From contig JAFKEE010000037.1 in assembly GCA_017307505.1 (NCBI GenBank), positions 62,001 to 126,000 on the forward strand: a stretch of DNA of 64,000 nucleotides. Reading direction: 5' to 3'. Shown piece after piece: positions 1 through 8,327 of this stretch. Position 1 is the stretch's first letter, and each line of letters opens with the position of its first letter. The DNA comes from Acidobacteriota bacterium (GTDB lineage Bacteria > Acidobacteriota > Terriglobia > Bryobacterales > Bryobacteraceae). A program made the translations under genes and the position numbers. A model generated the notes under the pieces. That model searched no databases, was not told the origin of the DNA, and saw only the letters and a program-made list of their open reading frames with translations.

Positions 1-21
1 TGTTTGGGGACTTTAGCCGGT

Positions 22-792
22 ATGCCCGTTGAATTCCGCTTCGAAATCTCAACGGTCCTGGGCTTTCTCCTGATGGTGGCGCGGCTTGGTTCAGCCTTGC
101 TGTTCGTCCCGATTCCGGGCGTCAAGGCTGCTCCGGAACTCACGAGAGTGTTCCTGATCTGCGCGATCTGCGCGTCCCTCTTTCCCTTGTGGCCCCGGTA
201 CGATGCCGCGGAATTCCACCTGGGCACCTATGTGCTGTGGTTGATAGCGGAGATGGTGTTCGGCCTGGCCACGGGACTCCTTGTGGCGTTTCTCTCTGAC
301 TTGCTCGTTTTTACGGTGCAGGCCGTCTCCGTGCAGGCCGGCTTCTCTTATGCCTCTTCGATTGATCCCAATAGTGAAGCCGACAGTAGCGTGCTCCAGA
401 TCCTTGCGCAACTCATGACCAATCTGCTGTTTTTCAGTGCCGGCGGCGATCGAGTGGTACTGCAGGCATTTGCGAATAGTCTGCGAGTGTGGCCGCCCGG
501 GCAGGTCGAACTGGGCTGGTCCGCGGCCAGGATGGTGGTCGGTGCGGGATCCACGATGATGGAGCTCGGACTGCGGCTGGCGCTGCCCATCGCGGCACTG
601 CTGCTTCTCGCGGACATTACGCTGGCGCTATTGGGGCGGATCCAGGCACAACTCCAACTCTTATCCCTGGCATTTCCCGTGAAGATGCTGGGGTCTCTGG
701 CTGCCTTGGCCTTCCTGGGGTCGCTGGCTCCATTGTTGTTCCAGTCAGCACTGGACCGGGTTCACACCCTGCTCGGAGCTCTGACCCGATAA
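22..792 (+). CDS. fliR: Flagellar export apparatus protein FliR
   Basis: FliR is an inner-membrane component of the flagellar type III export gate, working with FliP, FliQ, FlhB and FlhA. The product is about 256 residues, the usual size, with several long hydrophobic segments (for example residues about 9-30, 65-95 and 180-240) and the family's typical ending of a hydrophobic stretch and a short polar tail. The ATG at 22 is preferred; a TTG at 4 is also in frame and the reading frame stays open to the window edge. flhB follows after 9 bases, as in many flagellar operons. The upstream fliP/fliQ genes, if present, are outside the window. Confidence 0.93.
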   Translation: MPVEFRFEISTVLGFLLMVARLGSALLFVPIPGVKAAPELTRVFLICAICASLFPLWPRYDAAEFHLGTYVLWLIAEMVFGLATGLLVAFLSDLLVFTVQAVSVQAGFSYASSIDPNSEADSSVLQILAQLMTNLLFFSAGGDRVVLQAFANSLRVWPPGQVELGWSAARMVVGAGSTMMELGLRLALPIAALLLLADITLALLGRIQAQLQLLSLAFPVKMLGSLAALAFLGSLAPLLFQSALDRVHTLLGALTR

Positions 793-801
793 GGAAATTC
801 G

Positions 802-1869
802 ATGTCGGATCGCGACCAGCGCACAGAGAAACCAACGGCTCAGCGGCTGAAGAAGTCGCGCAATGAGGGACGATTCCCTGTCAGCCGGGAGTTCGTGGCC
901 GCGGTGCAGTTTGCGGTCTTCACGGCGCTGACGACCGGACTGATCGAAAGCTGGTGGCCCTCTGCACAGAGTGGAATGCGGACCGTCTTGGCCGGATCGT
1001 GCAATTGGGAACTTAACAGGCAAGTGGTCGTCGCGGAAGTTCAGAATCAGATTGCCCCTTTGGGATTCCTGGTGCTCGGGGTGGGCGCAGCCCTGATGGC
1101 CGTGAGTTTAATGACTCAACTGGCCAGCACCAGTTTCGGTTTCGCTCCGTCGAAGCTGGCGCCGGACCTGAGCCGGCTGAATCCGATCAACAATCTCCGC
1201 GAACTGCCGGGCCGCAACCAACGTGCGCTGGTCGAAGCTGTCATTCTGCTTCCGGTCATGCTGACCGTGTTGTGGCTGGTTGTGGCCGGTTGCCTGGAGG
1301 AGTTCCTGAGATTGCCGTTGATGAGTCTCAGCAGCGGTATCGGTATTGTCGGCAGTTCCCTTGCGGACCTGTTGTGGAAGGCATCGGGCGCATTTCTTGT
1401 GTGGGGGGCGATTGATCTCTTCCGGCAACGGCGGCGGTTTCATCGTGATCTCAGGATGACCAAGCAGGAGATCAAAGAGGAGTTCAAGCAGAACGAAGGG
1501 AATCCCGAAGTCAAAATGAAGATCCGTCGAATGCGGCGTGAACTGCTCCGCCGGCGGATGATGTCCGAAGTGCCGACCGCTACGGCCGTGATCGTCAATC
1601 CGACGCATTTCGCCGTGGCGCTGCGGTACGAATTACAGGGCATGGCCACGCCGAAGGTGGTTGCGAAGGGCAAGAACTACCTGGCTCTCCGGATCAGGGA
1701 AAAAGCGCTGGCCTGCAAGGTGCCGGTGATTGAGAATCCTCCGCTCGCGCAGGCACTGTATAAGCACGTGGAGGTCGGCCAGGAGATCCCAGCGCACCTG
1801 TACCGTGCGGTGGCCGAGGTTCTGGCTTACGTTTTCCGCCTGATGGGCGGACGGCGGCCAGGCGCGTAG
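802..1869 (+). CDS. flhB: Flagellar export apparatus protein FlhB
   Basis: FlhB is the export-gate protein that switches substrate specificity from rod/hook to filament subunits. The 355-residue product has four membrane segments in the first 210 residues, then a charged linker and the cytoplasmic autocleavage domain. The cleavage motif N-P-T-H is present at residues 266-269, so normal self-processing is expected. The N-terminus (SDRDQRTEKPTAQRL) matches the family's conserved start. It lies between fliR and flhA, in the same order as in many bacteria. Confidence 0.97.
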   Translation: MSDRDQRTEKPTAQRLKKSRNEGRFPVSREFVAAVQFAVFTALTTGLIESWWPSAQSGMRTVLAGSCNWELNRQVVVAEVQNQIAPLGFLVLGVGAALMAVSLMTQLASTSFGFAPSKLAPDLSRLNPINNLRELPGRNQRALVEAVILLPVMLTVLWLVVAGCLEEFLRLPLMSLSSGIGIVGSSLADLLWKASGAFLVWGAIDLFRQRRRFHRDLRMTKQEIKEEFKQNEGNPEVKMKIRRMRRELLRRRMMSEVPTATAVIVNPTHFAVALRYELQGMATPKVVAKGKNYLALRIREKALACKVPVIENPPLAQALYKHVEVGQEIPAHLYRAVAEVLAYVFRLMGGRRPGA

Positions 1870-1914
1870 ACGCCTGCACGGCCGGGATCTCCGGCGAAAG
1901 AGTGACGAGGAATT

Positions 1915-4083
1915 ATGACAGCACCCGTAGTGCCTACATCTGCCGGCAGTGTCGCCCATCCGCCGTTACCCTCTCCGGCCCGGCAGCGGCAGCAGGGCTA
2001 CAAGCCCGACACGGCGCAAGGGCCACAAACCGGGCTGGGTCTGAACTGGCGAGAACTGGTGCGGGCTGAAGTCGCGGTTCCCATCGCCGTGCTCGGAATC
2101 CTGCTGGCGATGATCACCCCATTGCCTGCTTTCCTGCTGGACATTCTGATCAGCGCGAACATTACTCTCTCGACGATCGTGCTGCTGGTTTCGATGTACA
2201 TCCGGCGGCCGGCAGACTTCAGCGTTTTCCCGACGACTCTTCTGCTGATGACTCTCTTCCGTCTCGCCCTGAATGTGTCAAGTTCCAGGCTGATCCTGTT
2301 GAACGGCAGCAAAGGAACCTCGGCCGCGGGCGAGGTGATTGAGTCGTTTGGCAACTTCGTGGTCGGCGGCAATTTCGTCATCGGGGTAGTCATTTTTCTC
2401 GTGCTGATTGCGATCCAGTATGTGGTCATCAACCATGGAGCGGTCCGCATTTCGGAAGTGACGGCCCGATTCACTTTGGATGCACTGCCTGGAAAACAGA
2501 TGTCCATCGACGCTGACCTGAATGGCGGGCTGATCAACGAAGCCGAGGCCAAGGCCCGGCGCAAATCGCTGTCCGCGGAAGCAGAGTTCTACGGCGCGAT
2601 GGACGGTGCGACGCGATTCACCCAGCGTGACGCCGTGGCCAGCATTCTGATCACTGCCATCAACATTGTTGCCGGTTTCCTGATCGGAGTCCTGCAGCAC
2701 AACATGCGCATGGCACAGGCGCTGGAGACCTATACAGTGCTGACGATCGGCGACGGTCTGGTGACCGTGATCCCGGCGCTCATGATCTCGATTTCCGGCG
2801 GCCTGATCGTCACTCGGGCCAGTTCGGAACAGGAGATGGGCGCCGATTTTGAGAAGCAGATGTTTGGTTCGTACCAGCCATTGTTGCTGGCTGCCGGTGT
2901 CCTGTTCGCGATGGCGCTCTTTCCCGGGTTGCCGAAAATCCCGTTTGTTGTTCTGGCGAGCGGAGTCGGCTATGCCGGATATCAGATCCGAAGAAAGCAA
3001 TTGACTGCGGTCCAGGCACCACCTGCACCGCATCCGCAGGCCGCCAAGGACAGCCTCGAGTCCCTGATGAAAGTGGAACCACTGTCCGTGGAGGTGGGGC
3101 TTGGCCTGGTGAAGATGGTGGAAGGCGCCGAGAATTCACCGCTGTTGCGCCGGATCGCCGGGTTGCGGCGCCAGCTGGCTTCGGAACTGGGCTACGTCCT
3201 GCCACCCGTGCGAGTCACCGACAATCTTTCGCTGAAGGTGCGCGAGTATGTCGTCCTGCTGAAGGGCGCGGAGATTGCGAGATGTGAACTGCCGCAGGGA
3301 TGTGACCTGGCGATACCACCGCCTACGGGGTCGGTGCCCGTGAGCGGGATGCCGACGAAGGATCCCGCCTTCGGGATCCCAGCGGTCTGGATCGGGGCGG
3401 AGCTGGCGGAGCGTGCCCGTTCCGCAGGATGCACCGTCGTGGATCCGCTGAGTGTGATGACAACTCACCTGTCAGAGCTGGTGAGGCGGCATTGCCATGA
3501 GATTTTCTCCCGGCAGGACGCGAAAAAGGTCCTTGACCGTGTCTCCGAAGAGAACCCGCGCGTGGTGGACGATCTTGTGCCCAAACTGTTGCCTCTGCCA
3601 ACGGTGCAGCGTGTATTTCAGAACCTCCTGCGCGAGAGGGTTTCGATCAAGGACGCCAACACCGTCCTGGAGAGCCTCGGCGAGGCTGCCGGTGTGACGC
3701 GCAATCCGCTGCTGTTGACTGAGTACGTCCGGCAATCCCTGAGACGGTCCCTCGTCAAACCGCACTTGAATGCCAACGCTGAGCTGCCCGTTTTCTTCCT
3801 GGATCCGGAACTCGAACGCACGATCGAGCAGGCAGTCGAGCACGGGGAAAGCACTTCGCACCTGAACCTGCCGCCGCAGAAAGTGGGGGAGTTGCTGGAG
3901 GCTGCGCGCTCAGCCATGAACTCCGGCCAGTCAGGGTGGGTTTTGCTAGCCAGTGCCGGGGCTCGGTCGTTTGTAAGGCAGATGCTGGAGGCGAACCATC
4001 CACAGATCACCGTTCTGTCGCACGGTGAGGTCCCGCCTGGAACCAAAGTCGTTTCACTGGGCGTGCTGAAAGGCGCCAAATAA
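1915..4083 (+). CDS. flhA: Flagellar export apparatus protein FlhA
   Basis: FlhA is the largest export-gate subunit; its cytoplasmic domain docks chaperone-substrate complexes. The 722-residue product has an N-terminal extension of about 45 residues rich in Pro and Gln, then about eight membrane segments (residues about 58-350) including the conserved FHIPEP signature region around residues 180-240, then the soluble C-terminal domain. An AGGAA sequence lies a few bases before the ATG. The stop codon overlaps the flhF start by one base (TAATG), so the two are probably translationally coupled. Confidence 0.97.
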   Translation: MTAPVVPTSAGSVAHPPLPSPARQRQQGYKPDTAQGPQTGLGLNWRELVRAEVAVPIAVLGILLAMITPLPAFLLDILISANITLSTIVLLVSMYIRRPADFSVFPTTLLLMTLFRLALNVSSSRLILLNGSKGTSAAGEVIESFGNFVVGGNFVIGVVIFLVLIAIQYVVINHGAVRISEVTARFTLDALPGKQMSIDADLNGGLINEAEAKARRKSLSAEAEFYGAMDGATRFTQRDAVASILITAINIVAGFLIGVLQHNMRMAQALETYTVLTIGDGLVTVIPALMISISGGLIVTRASSEQEMGADFEKQMFGSYQPLLLAAGVLFAMALFPGLPKIPFVVLASGVGYAGYQIRRKQLTAVQAPPAPHPQAAKDSLESLMKVEPLSVEVGLGLVKMVEGAENSPLLRRIAGLRRQLASELGYVLPPVRVTDNLSLKVREYVVLLKGAEIARCELPQGCDLAIPPPTGSVPVSGMPTKDPAFGIPAVWIGAELAERARSAGCTVVDPLSVMTTHLSELVRRHCHEIFSRQDAKKVLDRVSEENPRVVDDLVPKLLPLPTVQRVFQNLLRERVSIKDANTVLESLGEAAGVTRNPLLLTEYVRQSLRRSLVKPHLNANAELPVFFLDPELERTIEQAVEHGESTSHLNLPPQKVGELLEAARSAMNSGQSGWVLLASAGARSFVRQMLEANHPQITVLSHGEVPPGTKVVSLGVLKGAK

Positions 4084-5207
4084 TGTCAAGCCGCAGAACG
4101 TATTACGGAAGTAGTGTTGAGTCGGCAGTTGCCCAGGCCCGCCAGGAGCTGGGGGAAGAGACCCTGCTTGTGGAAACCGGCCTGAACACCGGGGGGAATC
4201 GCCATCTGGGACCCTACGCCGTGACCGTGGAGACCGACGCTGTCTTCCCGGAGCCAGTGCCGGAATCCCCGTTCACGATGGATGTGCCGAGCCCGGAGCA
4301 GAGCATTGGAGGATTGAAGGCCCTCGAGTCCGAGGTTGGCCGGTTGTCCGTGCTGGTGCGCAGCCTGGCCGCGCACTTGCCTACTTTCTCATACGTGCCG
4401 GAGCTCCAAACCGCAGCGGCGCAATTGGAAGCGTCCGGCCTACCTCAGGCGCTTGTGAGTGAGGTCCTGGAGCGTGTCGAGCGCCGGCTGAATCTGCGTC
4501 AGAGCCCTGTTCAGGCGGGAGATGCGCAGATCCGCCGGGGGATCGCCTCCGAACTGGAAAGCATGCTGGCAGTGAGCCCAGATCCCCGAGCCTCAGATGG
4601 CACGCGTCGCTTGATTGCGCTGGTTGGGCCGCCTGGAGCTGGCAAAACAACCACCCTGGCGAAGCTCGCGATGCGGTACGGAGTCTCGAGCCGGGCCCCT
4701 TCCGTCATTCTCAGCACAGATTGCTACCGGGTCGCCGCGGCAGACCAGATGCGTGCCTACGCGGCCATCCTGGGGCTTCCCTTTGTCCTGGCGGAAACTC
4801 CAGGCTCTCTCTCGCGGCTGCTCGCGGAGCATCGGCACAAAGAGGTGGTCCTGATCGACACTCCGGGTTGCGGTCCGAACGACCAGGAGTGCTTCGAGGA
4901 GTGGAGTCTGGCCTTCGCCGCACATCCAGAGATCGAGATCCAATTGGTGCTGCCGGCTATCGCCCGCTACGAAGACCTGATGCATGCCTGGCGGCGCTGG
5001 AGCCAGTTCCATCCAGTCAAGCTGGTCTTCACGCACATCGACGCGACCAGGTTCCATGGAGGTTGGCTTGGATTTGCCGCCTCGACAGGTGTGCCGGTCT
5101 CGTCATTGAGCTTCGGCCAGCGCGTGCCCGAGGACCTGGAGATGGCTTCGAAGCCGCTTTTGATGCAAATGCTCTTCGGCGGCGCCGCCAGGGCCGCATC
5201 CGCCTGA
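4083..5207 (+). CDS. flhF: Flagellar biosynthesis SRP-type GTPase FlhF
   Basis: FlhF is the SRP-family GTPase that places flagella in the cell. The 374-residue product begins with a basic region ending near residue 60, followed by a linker and the NG domain. The P-loop G-P-P-G-A-G-K-T is at residues 182-189, followed by TTLAKLA. Further on are a conserved STDCYR stretch and the G3-type element IDTPGCGPND. The start overlaps the flhA stop by one base. The next gene is fliA rather than the usual flhG/fleN ATPase. Confidence 0.93.
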   Translation: MSSRRTYYGSSVESAVAQARQELGEETLLVETGLNTGGNRHLGPYAVTVETDAVFPEPVPESPFTMDVPSPEQSIGGLKALESEVGRLSVLVRSLAAHLPTFSYVPELQTAAAQLEASGLPQALVSEVLERVERRLNLRQSPVQAGDAQIRRGIASELESMLAVSPDPRASDGTRRLIALVGPPGAGKTTTLAKLAMRYGVSSRAPSVILSTDCYRVAAADQMRAYAAILGLPFVLAETPGSLSRLLAEHRHKEVVLIDTPGCGPNDQECFEEWSLAFAAHPEIEIQLVLPAIARYEDLMHAWRRWSQFHPVKLVFTHIDATRFHGGWLGFAASTGVPVSSLSFGQRVPEDLEMASKPLLMQMLFGGAARAASA

Positions 5208-5223
5208 GACGAGGTGATCTGAG

Positions 5224-5973
5224 ATGAACCCCTATACTAAGGCCGCTGTCGTATCCGGCGAAGACCGTGAGCAACTCATTCTTGAGCATCTGCCGCAGGT
5301 CAGGTTGATTGCCAGGAGGATTCACGAGAGGCTTCCGGAGAGTGTTAGCCTGGACGACCTCGTCTCGACCGGTATCGTCGGCCTGATTTCGGCCATAGAC
5401 CGCTTTGATCCCAACCACAACGTCAAACTCAAGACCTACGCCGAGTACAAGATTCGCGGCGCGATCCTGGACAGTCTGCGCGGTCTGGATTGGGCACCGC
5501 GCCAGCAGAGGCGGCGCAGCAAGCAGATCGAACTGGCGATCGCCGAATTGGAGCAGGAGCTGCAACGGGCGCCCACTGAGGAAGAGATTGCAGCGGCGAT
5601 GGGCCTTGAACTGGAGCAGTATCACGCGTGGCTGGTGGAGATTCGCGGGTTGAACATTGGCAGCCTGGAAGGCCATGCCGGCGAGGAGGACAGCCGTGAT
5701 CTCCTGCGTTTCGTCTCTGACAGAGAGGCGGAATGGCCTTCGAGGGTGCTGGAGCGGACCGAACTGCGGAAGATCCTTGCCCAGGCAATCTCGCGCATGC
5801 CCTATATCGAACGGACCGTGATCAGCCTGTACTATCACGAGGAACTCACCTTGAGGGAGATCTCACGTGTGGTCAACCTGCACGAATCCCGGGTGTCGCA
5901 GTTGAAGACTCAGGCCATCGTCCGGCTGCGGACGTTTCTTCGAAAGAAGTGGCCCACTGAGAGGGGCGTCTGA
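5224..5973 (+). CDS. fliA: Flagellar sigma factor FliA (sigma-28, WhiG type)
   Basis: This alternative sigma factor directs RNA polymerase to late flagellar and chemotaxis promoters. The 249-residue product has region 2 (SLDDLVSTGIVGLISAIDRFD, then KLKTYAEYKIRGAILDSLR), region 3 (TEEEIAAAMGL) and region 4 (RTVISLYYHEELTLREIS, then HESRVSQLKTQAI) in order, matching the FliA/WhiG group. A GAGGTGA sequence lies just upstream of the ATG. It is 16 bases downstream of flhF, in the same operon. The anti-sigma factor FlgM is not in the window. Confidence 0.95.
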   Translation: MNPYTKAAVVSGEDREQLILEHLPQVRLIARRIHERLPESVSLDDLVSTGIVGLISAIDRFDPNHNVKLKTYAEYKIRGAILDSLRGLDWAPRQQRRRSKQIELAIAELEQELQRAPTEEEIAAAMGLELEQYHAWLVEIRGLNIGSLEGHAGEEDSRDLLRFVSDREAEWPSRVLERTELRKILAQAISRMPYIERTVISLYYHEELTLREISRVVNLHESRVSQLKTQAIVRLRTFLRKKWPTERGV

Positions 5974-5984
5974 GAAGGGCCAAT

Positions 5985-6821
5985 ATGTCCGAGATCTCCG
6001 AATGGCTTGCCAGGGAATGGGCACAGGGAGTCGGTCCGGCGATCAGCGCCATGACCGGGTCGACGGCCCAGGCTTTTGGCGTCAAGCGCGAGCAACTGCA
6101 GGAGTTGCCGTCCACCGCACTGATCTGGCGGCAATTGCTGGATGTCAGCGACGAAGCCGCGGTTTGGCTTTGGTTGCCTGAGTCGATCTGGCTGACTGTT
6201 GGCCGTCAGGTTTTGGAATCGGCAGGTCTGTCCGGGGACGGAGGAGCAGCCGTCGACACGGCAGAAGCGCGGGGCACTTTCCTGGAAGTGCTCCAACAGT
6301 CGTTGGCCCCGATTGGCAGGGGCGCCGGCGGACGCTTGGGCCGCGAGGTCCGCCTGCTGGCCGGCGAGCAGCGTGAGGCTGTTCCAGCGGGGTTGGAGTG
6401 GCAGGCTGTGACGGTCCGATCCGACCAGGGGGACCTGGGCTGTGCCTGGATCGCGGCCAACCACGAACTGATCCGGTGTCTGACTCCCGCCGCCCCGGCC
6501 CCGGAAGCCGAGCCGGAGCCGCCGTCGAGACTTGCCGCCAGGCCCGTGCCGGGGCGGACCTCTCGTACGCTCGACCTTCTAATGGAGGTGGAGTTGCCGG
6601 TTGGTGTATCGTTCGGCCGCGCCCAGATGCGCCTGAAGGATGCGATCAAGCTCACAACCGGCAGCATTGTCGAGCTGAACCGGTCGGTGGCCGAGCCAGT
6701 CGAAATCATTGTGAACAACTGTGTTATCGCGAGGGGCGAGGTTGTTGTTGTGGAGGGTAACTATGGTGTGCGGATCAAGGAGATCATCAGCCGGGATGAG
6801 CGTTTACGCACTTTGTTCTGA
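5985..6821 (+). CDS. fliN: Flagellar motor switch protein, FliN/FliY-like
   Basis: The C-terminal 80 or so residues form a SpoA/FliN domain, with the features LLMEVELPVGVSFGRAQM, TTGSIVELNRS and the terminal GVRIKEIISRDER. This domain forms the C-ring that switches rotation direction. The product has 278 residues, much longer than a plain FliN (about 100-140). About 190 extra N-terminal residues precede the SpoA domain, separated from it by a Pro/Ala/Glu-rich linker. They could be a FliY-like or degenerate FliM-like domain, but I do not recognise a CheY-binding EIDAL motif. GAAGGG upstream of the ATG is a plausible ribosome binding site. Symbol given by domain only. Confidence 0.82.
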   Translation: MSEISEWLAREWAQGVGPAISAMTGSTAQAFGVKREQLQELPSTALIWRQLLDVSDEAAVWLWLPESIWLTVGRQVLESAGLSGDGGAAVDTAEARGTFLEVLQQSLAPIGRGAGGRLGREVRLLAGEQREAVPAGLEWQAVTVRSDQGDLGCAWIAANHELIRCLTPAAPAPEAEPEPPSRLAARPVPGRTSRTLDLLMEVELPVGVSFGRAQMRLKDAIKLTTGSIVELNRSVAEPVEIIVNNCVIARGEVVVVEGNYGVRIKEIISRDERLRTLF

Positions 6822-6884
6822 GGGTTTCCGTCTCAAAGTCTAAAGATTTGAACTTCAACAGCCGTTATACGAAAGGGGTTGGCC

Positions 6885-7280
6885 ATGGACTGGATCGTTC
6901 ACCCGATTAGCTATTACCTCCTGCTCGCCGTGGGCCTGTCGCTGTCCCTCTTTCTGTTCATTTCCGTCAAGAAAGAGAATGCCGGTCTGCGCCAGGAACT
7001 GGCTGCGGAGAGGCGCGAGAGAGACGCCGCCATGATTGCATTTCAGACGTCCTTAAGCCGGCTCGAAACCGCGCTGCAGGAAGCCGGCGAAAGTCCCGAA
7101 GTCCCGGTGATGCTCCCGCCACCGCCGACCGCATCAATGAACATCAATAAGCGGGGCCAGGCCCTTCGGATGCACCGCCGTGGAGAGTCGCTCGAGCAGA
7201 TCGCGGCGACCTTGCAAGTCCCACGGAGCGAGGTCGAGCTCCTGCTCAAAGTTCACAGGGCGGTCATCGATCAAGCCTGA
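6885..7280 (+). CDS. Small membrane coiled-coil protein with C-terminal HTH-like region (DUF2802-like)
   Basis: The protein has 131 residues. A membrane segment occupies residues about 5-27, followed by a charged coiled coil (about 29-64), a short Pro stretch (PPPP, about 77-80) and a C-terminal helix-turn-helix-like region (RMHRRGESLEQIAATLQV). This architecture resembles DUF2802 proteins, which are found in flagellar/chemotaxis operons, and the position fits. The biochemical role is unknown. GAAAGGGG lies just upstream of the ATG; a TTG six bases earlier is less likely. It is the last plus-strand gene of the flagellar block. Confidence 0.7.
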   Translation: MDWIVHPISYYLLLAVGLSLSLFLFISVKKENAGLRQELAAERRERDAAMIAFQTSLSRLETALQEAGESPEVPVMLPPPPTASMNINKRGQALRMHRRGESLEQIAATLQVPRSEVELLLKVHRAVIDQA

Positions 7281-7332
7281 GCCCCACGCCATCGTCATTG
7301 GGGCGAATGCCGGAGACGAGCCCGAGCCGGGC
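7281..7332. terminator. Two hairpins between convergent genes (possible terminator)
   Basis: In the short gap between two convergent genes, GCCCCA (7281-7286) pairs with TGGGGC (7299-7304) around a 12-base loop, and GCCCG (7320-7324) pairs with CGGGC (7328-7332) around a 3-base loop. Neither is followed by a clear T run, so intrinsic termination is only a possibility. Confidence 0.3.
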
Positions 7333-7343
7333 GTTGGTCCCGG

Positions 7344-8210
7344 TTATCGGACGCTGATCGCCTGACCGCGATTGCCCATCCGGTCCGTGCTCTCGTCGTC
7401 CATGAGTACGGTGATGGTGAGCTCTTTCTTTTCCCGCATCAAAACCACCGGGTAGGATTGCCGCGAGTTTGCGCGAGCTGCACGGATGGCATTGGTGACG
7501 TCACGCGGTGACGTGACGCGGGTCTCGTTGACCTTCATGAGGACATCGCCGGCCTTAATCCCAGCCTTCTCCGCGGCGGTGCTCTTCATGACAGATCGCA
7601 CCAGGACGCCTTCCTTGACACCAAAATACGTGGCCAGTTGCGACTCACCCAGCGACTCCGCTTCGACACCGAGCATGGAGCTTCGCCAGGACATCATGGC
7701 CTTGGGAATGTCCGGCATCGACATTTCCTTTGGGATTTCCACCCGGAAGCTCTCCAGTGGGGACACGCTGGAAACAGCGGATTTTCGCGAGCCGATGACG
7801 GCAGCCAGAGTCTGGTTGGCGCCCGCCCGGTTGATTGTCAGTTTTACGGTGCGTCCGGCCGGTGTTTCGCGAACGAACCGCACAAACTGTTCTGTGCCCT
7901 CCACGCGCTGGCCGTTGTACTCCAGCACCACATCGTGGACTTTCAGTCCGGCTTTGGCCGCTGGGCTGTCGTCATCCACACGCGTGATTTCGACGCCGTA
8001 CTCTTCTTTCAACTTCAGAGCCTTACTGCGTTCGGCGTTGATCTCCTGGACCCCCACGCCCAGGAAACTTCCACTCATTCCGTAGATCTTGACGATTTCA
8101 GGTCCGTTCGAGGACGCCGGCGCGGGCGTCTGACCGGAGAGGATCACCGCGGATGTCGAAAGAAGGACGATCCTGGTGAACTTTGAAGCAATTTGAAAAT
8201 CCCACTGCAT
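7344..8210 (-). CDS. Exported double-PDZ-domain protein
   Basis: The 288-residue product starts with a hydrophobic export signal or anchor (residues about 10-27) and then carries two PDZ domains, roughly residues 50-135 (LGVGVQEIN ... AGLKVHDVVLEYNGQRV) and 175-275 (YFGVKEGVLVRSV ... AGIKAGDVLMKVNETRV). It resembles the PDZ half of HtrA/DegP proteases, but no protease domain or catalytic triad is present. It probably acts as a periplasmic peptide-binding or scaffold protein. It is the last gene of the minus-strand run of envelope genes beginning with the ECF sigma factor. AGAAGGGAA upstream of the ATG is a good ribosome binding site. Confidence 0.85.
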   Translation of the reverse strand: MQWDFQIASKFTRIVLLSTSAVILSGQTPAPASSNGPEIVKIYGMSGSFLGVGVQEINAERSKALKLKEEYGVEITRVDDDSPAAKAGLKVHDVVLEYNGQRVEGTEQFVRFVRETPAGRTVKLTINRAGANQTLAAVIGSRKSAVSSVSPLESFRVEIPKEMSMPDIPKAMMSWRSSMLGVEAESLGESQLATYFGVKEGVLVRSVMKSTAAEKAGIKAGDVLMKVNETRVTSPRDVTNAIRAARANSRQSYPVVLMREKKELTITVLMDDESTDRMGNRGQAISVR

Positions 8211-8230
8211 GTTACTATTCCCTTCTTGCT

Positions 8231-8246
8231 TCCGGGCTATCCCGGA
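8231..8246 (-). promoter_or_regulatory. Small hairpin in the leader of the PDZ gene
   Basis: A perfect 6-bp stem (TCCGGG, loop CTAT, CCCGGA) lies just upstream of the ribosome binding site of the PDZ gene, inside the 117-base gap between it and the DUF4097 gene. It could act as a terminator remnant or an mRNA end structure. No function is shown. Confidence 0.3.
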
Positions 8247-8327
8247 GTTCTTCGTCCCGGCCGAAACCGGAACGGCAAGTGCGCGGTTGTATTGGAATCA
8301 GCGTCGCGCCGGCTACCACCAATCCCA

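Noticed and set aside
1008-1032. GGAACTT followed by GTC at 15 bases inside flhB
   Set aside because: Lies within a coding region with no gene start nearby; probably chance.
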